From contig CAVOGL010000008.1 of the NCBI GenBank assembly GCA_963695415.1, forward strand, positions 1 to 64,000: a DNA stretch of 64,000 bases, given 5' to 3'. The position numbers were made by a program, and so were the translations under genes. The notes under the pieces were generated by a model that saw nothing but the letters and a program-made list of their open reading frames with translations, had not been told where the DNA came from and did not search any database. Within the stretch, counting starts at the first letter, position 1. Each line of letters starts with the position of its first letter. This document shows positions 55,078-63,673 of the stretch, one piece after another. Source of the DNA: CAVXWV01 sp963695415. GTDB taxonomy: Bacteria > Chloroflexota > Anaerolineae > Anaerolineales > UBA4823.

Positions 55078-55337
55078 GTGTTCCTATCTCTATCGCCAGA
55101 AAAATTCCTATGCCTCACAATGCATCGCAGCTTATACAGATGATCATATTCACACCATTGTTGTGATCCGATTCTGTATCTGTGAATTGAGACCGGTGCA
55201 GCAACTTTCCACAGCCACATTATAATCAAAACGATTTTGATTTGATTATGGCACAAATATTGAGAAATACGCATTCAAGCTGGTGTCTGATGCTAAGCAC
55301 CTGGGATTCACCTTAACAGTTCTGGGATAACCGTTAT
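55078..55337. promoter_or_regulatory. Divergent control region between the membrane/PLD gene and the methyltransferase gene
   Basis: This 260-base stretch separates two divergently transcribed genes and is the only place for both promoters. It contains ATTATAATCAAAACGATTTTGATTTGATTATGG, in which AATCAAAACG / CGATTTTGATT form a near-perfect inverted repeat around 55222-55250. No ORF is convincing. Assigning exact -35/-10 elements is not possible from inspection. Confidence 0.4.
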
Positions 55338-55901
55338 ATGGATCATTCTGACCACGTAGCATTAATCAAACCTGGCATCCTAAATAAACATCCTGACCAA
55401 CCTGAGCGCCAGGTTTGGGCAGAACTTGGGTCAGGACGAGGCGCTTTCACCCTCGCCCTGGCAGAGGTCCTGGGGGCTAAAGGACGCATCATATCGGTGG
55501 ATAAAGAGAAAGCTGCCTTACAAGCACAGGAACGCAATATAAAATCGACCTTTCCCAGGACCCAAATCGAGTACATTCAGGCTGATTTCACCCAACCCAT
55601 ACCAATCGGGCAGGTAGATGGGATCTTGATGGCTAACTCGCTGCACTTCGTTCGAGATAAACTGCCGTTTCTCAAGAGGATATTGGGTTACCAGAAACCC
55701 GGTTACCTGAAACCTGGAGGACGATTCATCCTGGTCGAATATGACGTTGATAACGGCAATTACTGGGTCCCTTATCCTCTTTCATTTCCCAGTTGGAAAA
55801 TGCTCAGTCTTGAAATCGGGTTCGTCGGCACACAACTGTTAGCAACAAAAAAGAGCAGTTTTTTAGGCAGATTTTATTCCGCTTTGAGTTTCTTTCGTTG
55901 A
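55338..55901 (+). CDS. Class I SAM-dependent methyltransferase
   Basis: 187 residues with a Rossmann-type methyltransferase core: motif I AELGSGRGAFTLALAEVLG, acidic end of strand 2 in RIISVDKEKAALQA, motif II-like YIQADFTQPIPIGQ and motif IV/V GILMANSLHFVRDKLPFL. GRFILVEYDVDNG completes the sheet. The small size suggests a lipid, quinone or small-molecule methyltransferase. The N-terminus contains MDHSDHVALIKPGIL. No coupled neighbour indicates its substrate. Confidence 0.82.
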   Translation: MDHSDHVALIKPGILNKHPDQPERQVWAELGSGRGAFTLALAEVLGAKGRIISVDKEKAALQAQERNIKSTFPRTQIEYIQADFTQPIPIGQVDGILMANSLHFVRDKLPFLKRILGYQKPGYLKPGGRFILVEYDVDNGNYWVPYPLSFPSWKMLSLEIGFVGTQLLATKKSSFLGRFYSALSFFR

Positions 55902-55992
55902 TCTTTAGTTCATCCTTAGCAGGGGATAAAGACTGGAAGGAGTGGCGATGATATCATCCAGGTGAAATTTAAGAAAAGAATGGAGAACCTGG

Positions 55993-56472
55993 ATGAAAAG
56001 ATTTACTTCTGCTTCAATACTGGCAATAATAGCAACGATGATGGCATTCTCAGCAGTGTTCGCGTCTGGCTCGACGCTGGCAAATAAGACGGAACCTTTC
56101 GAAGGCACTTTTATTGGCACAGTTTTGGGTGACAGAGACAGTGAAACAGCGGTGAGGTTGGAATTAGTCCAACATGGAGAGTTGATTAAAGGTGAGATGA
56201 CACTGGAAGATGGTCTTTATATTGACGGTGGATTCTGCTGGCGCGGCTACCTGCCTGAGGGTGTCTTTTCTGCCAGCGGATCATCGATGGCGAAAGATCC
56301 CTACAGTATTAAAGCTACTTACACCCAAGAATTCAATGGCGTCCCGATCACCGGTAACCTGGATGCTATGCTCTCCAGGGACGGGGAAACCCTGACCGCG
56401 GAAGTGGAAATCGATCTGCCATGGTTCTGCGGTAAAGATCCTGTCTTCCAGGTGAGTGCTCAAAGACAATAA
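55993..56472 (+). CDS. Small secreted protein of unknown function
   Basis: 159 residues with a clear signal peptide: MKRFTSASILAIIATMMAFS and a likely cleavage site after AVFASG. The mature part is beta-rich with regular strands (GTVLGDRDSETAVRLELVQH, GEMTLEDGLYIDGGFCWRGY, LDAMLSRDGETLTAEVEID) and could be a lipocalin-like or beta-sandwich protein. Two cysteines lie 60 residues apart and could pair. No family is recognised. Confidence 0.7.
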   Translation: MKRFTSASILAIIATMMAFSAVFASGSTLANKTEPFEGTFIGTVLGDRDSETAVRLELVQHGELIKGEMTLEDGLYIDGGFCWRGYLPEGVFSASGSSMAKDPYSIKATYTQEFNGVPITGNLDAMLSRDGETLTAEVEIDLPWFCGKDPVFQVSAQRQ

Positions 56473-56641
56473 CAAGCTCGCGTTTGGTCAACGACTGGCG
56501 CAGTCATTACTGTCCGATGGTTATCATTCAGTAATAAGTGCCCCAGTCGCTTTTTATCATTTAATAATCAAAGGTCCCAGGAATCTGTAAATCGAATATC
56601 CGCTGATATATACCGCCGGCATATGCCGCCGCACCCTTCAC

Positions 56642-58069
56642 GTGTACAATTGGCATGTGCCACACAGGTCGTATATAAGGTCTAAATCCTTCCCACATTT
56701 CTTACCCGGTCTCCGGGCCCCCGGTCTCCGAGCCCCCGGTCTCCGGGCCCTCGCCTTAGTTGTCTGTATTTTCCTGCTGGTATCATGCGCGCGCCCCAAC
56801 ATCGTAGACACCCCCCCGACTATCGATGCTACGCAACCCATTACGGCAGGACCGACAACTTTGCCGGAGCCGGCAACCGGTACCGCTGAAGCATTACCAA
56901 CCCAAACAAATCCCCCAACTTTCACCCCAGAAGCAACTCCTTCTCCCACGCCGACCCAGGTACCAGATGTTGATATTTTCCCTGATGCAGATACGCTGAC
57001 GTGGGTTTTGATCGCCAGTGGATTCAACACACCCACTGCCATCACCAGCACACAGGATGGGTCCGGACGATTGTATGTGCTCGAAAAGAACGGGCTCGTG
57101 CGCGTGTTGAAGGACGGTGAGGTTTTAGCTGATCCGTTCCTCGATCTGCGTGACCGCGTGCGCACCCAGGGTTACACCACAGCGGGGTTGCTGGGGATGG
57201 CATTCCACCCTCAGTATATCGAGAACGGCTTCTTCTTTGTGAATTACACTGCAAGTGATGGTGATACGGTTATCGCCAGGTTCCAGTCACTGCCGGACTA
57301 CTCAAGGGGAGATCCAGATTCGCAGGTAATTTTACTGGAGATAACCCAGCCGGTAGGAGAACACCGCGGCGGAGACCTGGCGTTTGGACCGGATGGTTAC
57401 CTTTACGCTAGCATCGGTGACGGAGGTGCGGCAGGCTATGGTGATCAAGACGGCAACGCCCAGAATCCAGACTCGCTACTTGGCAAAGTCCTGCGCCTGG
57501 ATGTGGACGCAGAACAGCCATATGCTATTCCCACCGATAACCCTTATGCAACCGAAGGCGGCGCTCCTGAAGTGTGGGTGAGAGGTTTACGCAACCCCTG
57601 GCGTTTCAGCTTTGACTCACTCACTGGAGACCTGTTTATTGCCGATGTGGGTGAGATTAGCATCGAGGAAGTCAACTTCCTTCCTGCCGGTCACTCCGGC
57701 GGGGAGAACATGGGCTGGAATTACCTTGAGGGCAGTAATCACTTCACAGGAACGCCAGACGGATCCGTAGAATTCGTTCATCCTGTCTGGGAATATGACC
57801 ACACCCAGGGCTGCTCGATCACCGGAGGGTTCGTTTACCGCGGCAGTGAGCTGCCTGAATTGAGCGGCATTTACATTTACGGTGACTACTGCCAGGGAAA
57901 TGTGTGGGGATTGCTGCAAAAATCAGACGGGCAATGGGAAAACCAGCTGATTTCCAAGATCCCCGTTTTTATCACCTCTTTCGGTCTGGATGAGTCCGGC
58001 GAAATCTACCTGACGGATGTGACCGGGAGTATCTACAAACTGGTCAAAGCAGCTGCCACCAACAATTAA
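56642..58069 (+). CDS. Glucose/sorbosone-dehydrogenase-family lipoprotein (PQQ-type propeller)
   Basis: 475 residues. After a basic leader comes a lipobox, CIFLLVSCARPN (Cys49), then a Thr/Pro-rich linker (PTQTNPPTFTPEATPSPTPT). The rest is the soluble-glucose-dehydrogenase propeller: IASGFNTPTAITSTQDGSGR, AGLLGMAFHPQYIENGFFFV, EHRGGDLAFGPDGYLYASIG, EVWVRGLRNPWRFSFD and EYDHTQGCSITGGFVYRG. Family members oxidise sugars or sugar alcohols with PQQ on the cell surface; many homologues lack activity. The start is uncertain: the GTG at 56642 puts an odd 35-residue leader with three PGLRA repeats before the signal. Confidence 0.8.
   Translation: MYNWHVPHRSYIRSKSFPHFLPGLRAPGLRAPGLRALALVVCIFLLVSCARPNIVDTPPTIDATQPITAGPTTLPEPATGTAEALPTQTNPPTFTPEATPSPTPTQVPDVDIFPDADTLTWVLIASGFNTPTAITSTQDGSGRLYVLEKNGLVRVLKDGEVLADPFLDLRDRVRTQGYTTAGLLGMAFHPQYIENGFFFVNYTASDGDTVIARFQSLPDYSRGDPDSQVILLEITQPVGEHRGGDLAFGPDGYLYASIGDGGAAGYGDQDGNAQNPDSLLGKVLRLDVDAEQPYAIPTDNPYATEGGAPEVWVRGLRNPWRFSFDSLTGDLFIADVGEISIEEVNFLPAGHSGGENMGWNYLEGSNHFTGTPDGSVEFVHPVWEYDHTQGCSITGGFVYRGSELPELSGIYIYGDYCQGNVWGLLQKSDGQWENQLISKIPVFITSFGLDESGEIYLTDVTGSIYKLVKAAATNN
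56705..56749 (+). repeat. Three 15-bp units in the lipoprotein leader
   Basis: CCCGGTCTCCGGGCC repeated three times (one unit with GAGCC) encodes PGLRA repeats directly before the hydrophobic part of the lipoprotein signal. The unit is self-complementary in part (GGCCCCCGG), so replication slippage is likely. It makes the true start of the gene uncertain. Confidence 0.75.
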
Positions 58070-58094
58070 AAAACCATATTTCAATCGCAAATAA

Positions 58095-58138
58095 TTGACA
58101 GGCTGTGAAAACCATGCTATTATGGTAACGTTACCATA
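58095..58138 (+). promoter_or_regulatory. Promoter and operator of the LacI-type regulator
   Basis: TTGACA at 58095-58100 and TATTAT at 58118-58123 are separated by 17 bases, a near-consensus sigma-70-type promoter. The 18-base perfect palindrome TATGGTAACGTTACCATA (58121-58138) overlaps the end of the -10 element, and has the central CG and half-site layout typical of LacI-family operators. Binding would block initiation, so the regulator probably controls its own gene and the sugar operon behind it. Confidence 0.75.
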
Positions 58139-58161
58139 TAAAAGATTGTCGCCAAGAAAGT

Positions 58162-59163
58162 ATGCCTACCATCCGTGATGTTGCCAAATTAGCCGGGGTC
58201 GCCCCCATTACTGCTTCCAGAGTCATCAACAACTCAGGATATGCCAGCGATGAAGTACGCCAGCGTGTTGAACAAGCCGCAGAGCAGTTGGGGTATGTGC
58301 CTAACATAATCGCCCGCAGCCTGCGTTCCCGGAAAACGCATACCCTGGCGTTGGTACTGACGGACATCACCAATCCCTTTTGGACTACTGTTGCACGCGG
58401 GGTGGAGGACGCAGCACATGAAGCTGGATTTAACCTGATACTGTGCAACTCGGATGAATCACCACAAAAACAGGAGAATTATCTGGAGACACTCATCCAG
58501 AAACGCGTGGACGGGATCTTGCTTGTTCCCGTAGAGAGCGATCCCGAACAGGTCAGCGCTCTGGATCAGCAAAAGGTGCCGTACGTGCTTCTGGATCGCC
58601 CGGTGCCAGGTGTCCAGGCAGACCAGGTATGGTGTGATTCTGAAGACGGCGCTAACCAGTTGGTCAAATCCCTGATTTCGCAGGGGCACACCAGGATTGC
58701 TTTCCTGGGAGGACCAGAGGAAGTTGCAACAACCAGCGCCCGTCTGCAGGGATACCGCCGGGCATTAAAGGAGGCAGGTCTGGGAAAGGGCTTCGAGATC
58801 GTGTATTTTGGGAAATTCAGCCTGGAAAGTGGCTACGAGATGACGAAAAAAGCCATCACCTGCCAACCGGCTCCCAGCGCGATTTTCGCAAGCAATAATT
58901 TTATCGCCATCGGCGCTTTGAGAGCCTTCCATGACTGCGGTGTGGCTGTACCTGAAGACATATCGATCGTCGGCTTCGATGACCTTCCCACAGCCATGAT
59001 CGTGCGACCATTCCTGACTGCCGCCGTCCAACCTGCCTACCTGATGGGACACATGGCAGCCGAGTACTTGCTCAAACGTCTAACTGGAAAAGCAAAGCAC
59101 GCTTTCAAATCCATTGTCCTTCCTGTGGAGATCATCCACAGGAATTCTACCCGCAGGTTGTAA
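58162..59163 (+). CDS. LacI-family transcriptional regulator
   Basis: 333 residues. The N-terminal helix-turn-helix is classic (TIRDVAKLAGVAPITASRVI, with hinge helix VPNIIARSLRS), followed by a periplasmic-binding-protein-like sensor domain with LALVLTDITNPFWTTVARGV, VDGILLVPVESD, HTRIAFLGGPEEVATTSARL and PEDISIVGFDDLPTAMIVRP. Such regulators bind a sugar or nucleoside and leave the operator. Its own palindrome is 24 bases upstream, and a five-gene sugar operon starts 97 bases downstream in the same direction, so the inducer is probably an intermediate of that pathway. Confidence 0.92.
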   Translation: MPTIRDVAKLAGVAPITASRVINNSGYASDEVRQRVEQAAEQLGYVPNIIARSLRSRKTHTLALVLTDITNPFWTTVARGVEDAAHEAGFNLILCNSDESPQKQENYLETLIQKRVDGILLVPVESDPEQVSALDQQKVPYVLLDRPVPGVQADQVWCDSEDGANQLVKSLISQGHTRIAFLGGPEEVATTSARLQGYRRALKEAGLGKGFEIVYFGKFSLESGYEMTKKAITCQPAPSAIFASNNFIAIGALRAFHDCGVAVPEDISIVGFDDLPTAMIVRPFLTAAVQPAYLMGHMAAEYLLKRLTGKAKHAFKSIVLPVEIIHRNSTRRL

Positions 59164-59260
59164 CTAACAATCTGCATATAATCAATATCAACCCACGTCA
59201 CCATTGGGCGACACGAACTTCTGAAGGTGACATTACCACAGGAAATAGGAGCTAATAATT

Positions 59261-60304
59261 ATGAAAAACATGATCGCATCAACAGACCCAAACTTGAAGA
59301 AGGATGATCTTATCGTGATCACCGGCGCAGGTGGTTTCATCGCCGGCGCCCTGACCCGTCATTTCCACAACCTGGGTTTCACCCGCATTCGCGCCATTGA
59401 TAAGAAACCGCTGCCGGAATGGTACCAGCGGGTTGATGGTGTGGAATGTCTGTGCATGGACCTGAGTGAGAAGGAAAATGCCATCCGTGCCGTCGAAGGA
59501 GCTGTTGAAGTTTACAACCTTGCAGCAGACATGGGTGGGATGGGTTTTATCGAGCATTTCCGGGTGGAATGCCTTCGCAGCGTATTGGTCAACACACACC
59601 TGATCGAGGCAGCCTACCGCGCCGGGGCAAAACGCTATTTCTTTTCCTCATCTGCTTGCGCATACAACACAGAACTGCAGCAGGACCCTAACGTACGCGC
59701 TCTAAAAGAGTTGGACGCCTACCCCGCCATGGCAGAACGTGGATACGGTTGGGAGAAACTGATCTCTGAAATGTTCTGCGAGGAGTACTGGGCTGAGCGC
59801 GGGATGAAAACCTTTATCGCCCGTTTCCACAATGTCTATGGACCATCAGGCACCTGGGATGGCGGGCGGGAGAAAGCACCGGCAGCGATCTGTCGTAAAG
59901 TAATCACCGCCAAGGACACTGGTGAACAAACTATCACCATCTGGGGAGACGGTCAGCAGACGCGCAGCTTTATGTACATCGACGACTGCGTCCACGGCAT
60001 CGACCAGATCATGCACTGTGATCGATTAATCGCCACGCCAATCAATTTGGGATCGAGTGAATTAATTTCGATTAACGAGCTGGTCAACCTTGCCGAGAAA
60101 ATTGGCGGGGTAAAACTAGAGCGCAAATACGACCTGGATGCGCCGCGCGGCGTGGCTGGACGCAACAGCGATAACACATTTATCCAGAGCGTATTGGGGT
60201 GGGAACCCAACCTGCCTTTTGAGGATGGATTAGCAAAAACATATGCCTGGATTGAAGGACAGTACTTCGCCCGCAAAGCTGGTCAGCGGGTGGTCATTGG
60301 ATAA
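59261..60304 (+). CDS. GDP-mannose 3,5-epimerase-like extended SDR enzyme
   Basis: 347 residues of the extended SDR family, with strong likeness to plant GDP-mannose 3,5-epimerase (GME): IVITGAGGFIAGAL, YNLAADMGGMGFIEHF, FFSSSACAYNTELQQ, KELDAYPAMAERGYGWEKLI, ARFHNVYGPSGTWDGG and REKAPAAICRK. Tyr162/Lys166 form the SDR pair, and Cys133 and Lys205 fall exactly at the positions of the epimerase acid/base residues Cys145 and Lys217 of Arabidopsis GME (from memory). GME interconverts GDP-D-mannose and GDP-L-galactose reversibly. It heads an operon with a GH29 glycosidase, a sugar kinase and a VTC2-like phosphorylase. A different GDP-sugar substrate is possible. Confidence 0.85.
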   Translation: MKNMIASTDPNLKKDDLIVITGAGGFIAGALTRHFHNLGFTRIRAIDKKPLPEWYQRVDGVECLCMDLSEKENAIRAVEGAVEVYNLAADMGGMGFIEHFRVECLRSVLVNTHLIEAAYRAGAKRYFFSSSACAYNTELQQDPNVRALKELDAYPAMAERGYGWEKLISEMFCEEYWAERGMKTFIARFHNVYGPSGTWDGGREKAPAAICRKVITAKDTGEQTITIWGDGQQTRSFMYIDDCVHGIDQIMHCDRLIATPINLGSSELISINELVNLAEKIGGVKLERKYDLDAPRGVAGRNSDNTFIQSVLGWEPNLPFEDGLAKTYAWIEGQYFARKAGQRVVIG

Positions 60305-60344
60305 CCCAGAAAAAGAAAGCAAAATAAAGTATGGAGGTCAAGGC

Positions 60345-61778
60345 GTGAACACTATGAACATCGAGACAGGTCATTTCAAACCCGAATGGGAATCACTGCG
60401 AACTTTTCAATGCCCGGGTTGGTTCCGGGACGCCAAATTTGGCATCTGGTCGCATTGGGGACCCCAATCCGTGCCCATGTACGGCGATTGGTATGCGCGG
60501 CATATGTATGTCGAAGGGCACGACCAGTACCGCTACCATACCCGAAAATATGGACACCCATCCCGGTTTGGGTACAAGGACATCATCAAATTATGGCAGG
60601 CAGAGAAGTTTGATCCGGAAGCATTGATGGAGAGATATGTCAACGCTGGCGCCAGGTATTTTGTTGCCCTGGCAGCCCATCATGACAACTTCCACAACTG
60701 GGATTCACGCCACAACCCCTGGAATGCAGTCAAAACGGGTCCCAAGAAAGATATTGTAGGTTTGTGGCAGAAAGCAGCAAAAAATGCAGGTCTTCCTTTC
60801 GGAGTCTCTGAGCACATCGGGGCTACTTACACCTGGTACATACCCAACAAGGGAATGGACAGGTTTGGATCTTATGCAGGCATCCCCTATGACGGCAGTG
60901 ACCCGCAGTTCGAGGATCTGTACCTGCCCAACGCGGATGCCGAAGAAGGGCAGTGGTACACACAGAATCCCTGGTGGCATGAGCGTTGGTTCAGCTTTAT
61001 CAAGGACCTGATCGACCAATACCAACCCGACCTGCTGTATTCCGACGGAGGTGTGCCTTTTGGTGACTATGGTCTGAACATCGTTGCCCACCTGTACAAC
61101 TTGAGCGCACGCCTGAATGGCGGTACCAACCAGGCAGTCTACACCCAGAAGGATAAAAACGTGGAAGTGTTGTCGGTCGGGGTTTTTGATATCGAGCGCA
61201 GCCAACGACCTGAAATTTCCCCTTATGTCTGGCAAACGGACACCAGTGTGGGTGACTGGTTCTACAACGTCAGGGACGTGTATAAAACTCCGAAACAAAT
61301 CATCGAGATGCTGGTTGACATCGTTTCCAAGAACGGTAATCTGCTGTTGAACATACCCCAGAAACCGGATGGCACATTAGACGATGAGTGTATTTTCCTG
61401 CTGGATAAAGTGGGAGCATGGTTGAAGGTAAACGCTGAAGGCATCTACGGGACCAGACCATGGATTACTGCCAGCGAAGGACCGTCCCATGTGATCATCG
61501 AGGGATTCCGTGAAGAAACGGTGGAATGGTCGGTGGAGGATTTCCGTTTCACATCAAAAGACGGTCATGTTTATGCCTTCCTGATGAAATGGTATGAAGG
61601 CAGGAAAGCTTTCATGCGCAATTTAGCAAAGGTGGTTGTACCTGAAGTGACCCGGGTTTCAATGCTGGGACATCCAGCCCCACTTGCCTTTGAACAAACT
61701 GAATACGGATTGTGGGTTGACCTGCCACAGGAAAAACCCAGCGAACATACCCAATGTTTGCGGGTGTCTTTTGACTAA
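60345..61778 (+). CDS. GH29 alpha-L-fucosidase / alpha-L-galactosidase
   Basis: 477 residues of glycoside hydrolase family 29. Family blocks are GWFRDAKFGIWSHWGPQSVP with YGDWYARHMY, GARYFVALAAHHDNFHNWDS, YQPDLLYSDGGVPFGDYG (nucleophile Asp234) and VSKNGNLLLNIPQKPDGTLD. GH29 enzymes release L-fucose; some members also release L-galactose, which differs only at C6. No signal peptide, so it acts inside the cell on imported fragments. GTG at 60345 is chosen because GGAGG precedes it by seven bases. Forty bases separate it from the epimerase gene and ten from the kinase gene. Confidence 0.87.
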   Translation: MNTMNIETGHFKPEWESLRTFQCPGWFRDAKFGIWSHWGPQSVPMYGDWYARHMYVEGHDQYRYHTRKYGHPSRFGYKDIIKLWQAEKFDPEALMERYVNAGARYFVALAAHHDNFHNWDSRHNPWNAVKTGPKKDIVGLWQKAAKNAGLPFGVSEHIGATYTWYIPNKGMDRFGSYAGIPYDGSDPQFEDLYLPNADAEEGQWYTQNPWWHERWFSFIKDLIDQYQPDLLYSDGGVPFGDYGLNIVAHLYNLSARLNGGTNQAVYTQKDKNVEVLSVGVFDIERSQRPEISPYVWQTDTSVGDWFYNVRDVYKTPKQIIEMLVDIVSKNGNLLLNIPQKPDGTLDDECIFLLDKVGAWLKVNAEGIYGTRPWITASEGPSHVIIEGFREETVEWSVEDFRFTSKDGHVYAFLMKWYEGRKAFMRNLAKVVVPEVTRVSMLGHPAPLAFEQTEYGLWVDLPQEKPSEHTQCLRVSFD

Positions 61779-61788
61779 TTCATCCAGG

Positions 61789-62580
61789 ATGAAAGCAGAC
61801 ACTTCGATCACCAGAGTGATCGGTAAAATGCCCTACCGCATGGCGTTCGCCGGCGGGTGGATCGACCAACCCTTTGTATCAAGGTTGGATCCCGATCCAC
61901 CCGGTTCCATGGTGGTTGTGGCAATAGAGCCAACCTGCCGTTTCATGGATCGCTGCGGGATGGGCACAAGCACCCGAAAGGTGGCAAAGAAGCTTTGGGG
62001 AGACGAATTGCCACAAGAAGATCCAGGAGTCCTTGTACGCCAGCTTTACCAGGCAGAGAACCTCGGTAAAGCAGAACCCTCAGGCTCACAGGATATGGCA
62101 GGGCTTATCTACCCGGGGGTCAACCGCCTCGATTATGACGCCGCATTCGAGGGAGGGTATTTCCCGATGCACGTAGAATCCCACCAGGATGCTGCTACTG
62201 CACGATGGCTGGAAAGTGTGGTGTATATGCTGCCGGTAAACCAGAGACCGGACGGTTACAATCCGCTAGCGGAGATGAACATCGAACCCGAATGGGTGCG
62301 ACGGTTGGGCAATTCCGGAAAAGCTTGTTACGATGCCATCCTGGAAAAAGACATTGCCGGGCTGGGAGAATCGATGAACGAAAGCATGCGCTGCTGGGAA
62401 GCGCTTTTACCGAACACGGTCCGGCACACCACCATCACCGTGGACTTGAACGCAATCCTGCACCATTACCAGTCCAGGTACGCGGGGGCGATGTATTCAG
62501 GCTGCGGAGGCGGGTACCTGTACGTGGTCTCTGACGAACCAGTACCCGGTGCATTCCAGGTGTCAGTAAGGACAGCCTGA
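61789..62580 (+). CDS. GHMP-family sugar kinase (probable L-sugar 1-kinase)
   Basis: 263 residues from the ATG at 61789. GHMP features are the N-terminal MPYRMAFAGGWIDQPFVSRL, the Gly/Ser-rich loop RCGMGTSTRKVAKKLWG (variant of GLGSSxA), SGSQDMAGLIYPGVNRLDY and the C-terminal MYSGCGGGYLYVV. It is shorter than typical galactokinases (about 350), as in fucokinase- or heptokinase-type domains. Such enzymes phosphorylate sugars at C1, giving the sugar-1-phosphate that a nucleotidyl-transferring HIT enzyme needs, and that enzyme is the next gene (18 bases). Fucose, galactose or L-galactose as substrate is inference. Confidence 0.75.
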   Translation: MKADTSITRVIGKMPYRMAFAGGWIDQPFVSRLDPDPPGSMVVVAIEPTCRFMDRCGMGTSTRKVAKKLWGDELPQEDPGVLVRQLYQAENLGKAEPSGSQDMAGLIYPGVNRLDYDAAFEGGYFPMHVESHQDAATARWLESVVYMLPVNQRPDGYNPLAEMNIEPEWVRRLGNSGKACYDAILEKDIAGLGESMNESMRCWEALLPNTVRHTTITVDLNAILHHYQSRYAGAMYSGCGGGYLYVVSDEPVPGAFQVSVRTA

Positions 62581-62598
62581 CTGCCTGATAAGGAACAG

Positions 62599-63663
62599 AT
62601 GGATAATCAACTCACATCTATGGGGCAGTTCCGCGAGGCATACCGCAGGCAGCTCAGCCGCCTCTTGAAGGCGGGTGAAAACGACCCGGATTCAGGGCTG
62701 GCTGCCTTCATCCTGGCAACAGCGAACGCATATTTCGACGGCGAGATACTCACTGCCATGCAGGATGAATTGGCACTCACCTTTAGGAGACTTCGCCTCG
62801 CTTATGCCGATATGCTGGCAAGAGGGCAGATCATCAACGAACGTTATGCCGAAGACTTGTTGGTCTTTCTAAAAATGGGACTTGTCGGGTTAGACCAGCT
62901 GAACGTCACACAACATCGTCAGGTCGCCTGGTGGAGGGTGGAGTTTAACCAAATCCGTTCTTTCCGTCCTCAACGGTCAGCAGCGAGACCTGTGCCTTCG
63001 ATTCAATCTCCATTTACTCCCTACAATTTTCATTATGACCAGGGACTGTGTAATCGGGAAAGTTTCTGGTCCGGGGACCTGGAAGGCAAACAGGCTTACC
63101 TGCTATACAACAAATACCCCTTTGCGCGTTTCCACACCCTGCTTATTCCCGAACCGGAGAACCATCTCCCACAGTTCCTGGAACTTGAGCAGCACAGCTG
63201 GGCATGGCAGGCAGTACAGGCTCTCTCCCAGAGTTTGCCCGGCTTCGGACTGGGGTATAACTCACTTGGCACGTTTGCATCCGTCAACCACCTCCATTTC
63301 CAGAGCTTCATCGAGCCAACAGGCATGCCAGTTACCTGGGACATCTGGAAGCATAACGGCGGCAGCGAGACCTACCCGACAGCATGTATCGCCTTTGACA
63401 GCCTGACTGATTCCTGGGCATATATCCAGGACATCCACCTTGCCGACACGCATTCTTACAACCTGCTCTATACACCGGAGAAAATTTATTGTTTTGAACG
63501 CCGCCGCCAGGGCACTTACCGCCACGCAGAATGGACCAGCGGATTTGCCTGGTTTGAGGTTTCGGGGAACCTGATCCTTTTCAGCCAGTCCGATTACCTG
63601 GCAATCACCTTCGAGAAGATCGAGAAAGAGTTTGCCAAGCTGTCAACCCAAGAACCTACATAG
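62599..63663 (+). CDS. VTC2-like GDP-hexose phosphorylase/transferase (HIT superfamily)
   Basis: 354 residues. The second half has the GDP-L-galactose-phosphorylase hallmark GYNSLGTFASVNHLHFQSF, containing the HxHxQ motif (His231, His233, Gln235), with PFARFHTLLIPEPENHLPQF upstream. HxHxQ marks the GalT/Apa1/VTC2 branch of HIT proteins, in which the second His carries the guanylyl/nucleotidyl group. In plants VTC2 converts GDP-L-galactose plus phosphate to L-galactose-1-P. The reaction is reversible or transferase-like, so here it could charge L-galactose-1-P. The first 130 residues are not recognised. Animal homologues use GDP-D-glucose, so substrate is open. Confidence 0.8.
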   Translation: MDNQLTSMGQFREAYRRQLSRLLKAGENDPDSGLAAFILATANAYFDGEILTAMQDELALTFRRLRLAYADMLARGQIINERYAEDLLVFLKMGLVGLDQLNVTQHRQVAWWRVEFNQIRSFRPQRSAARPVPSIQSPFTPYNFHYDQGLCNRESFWSGDLEGKQAYLLYNKYPFARFHTLLIPEPENHLPQFLELEQHSWAWQAVQALSQSLPGFGLGYNSLGTFASVNHLHFQSFIEPTGMPVTWDIWKHNGGSETYPTACIAFDSLTDSWAYIQDIHLADTHSYNLLYTPEKIYCFERRRQGTYRHAEWTSGFAWFEVSGNLILFSQSDYLAITFEKIEKEFAKLSTQEPT

Positions 63664-63673
63664 AGGAGAGCAC

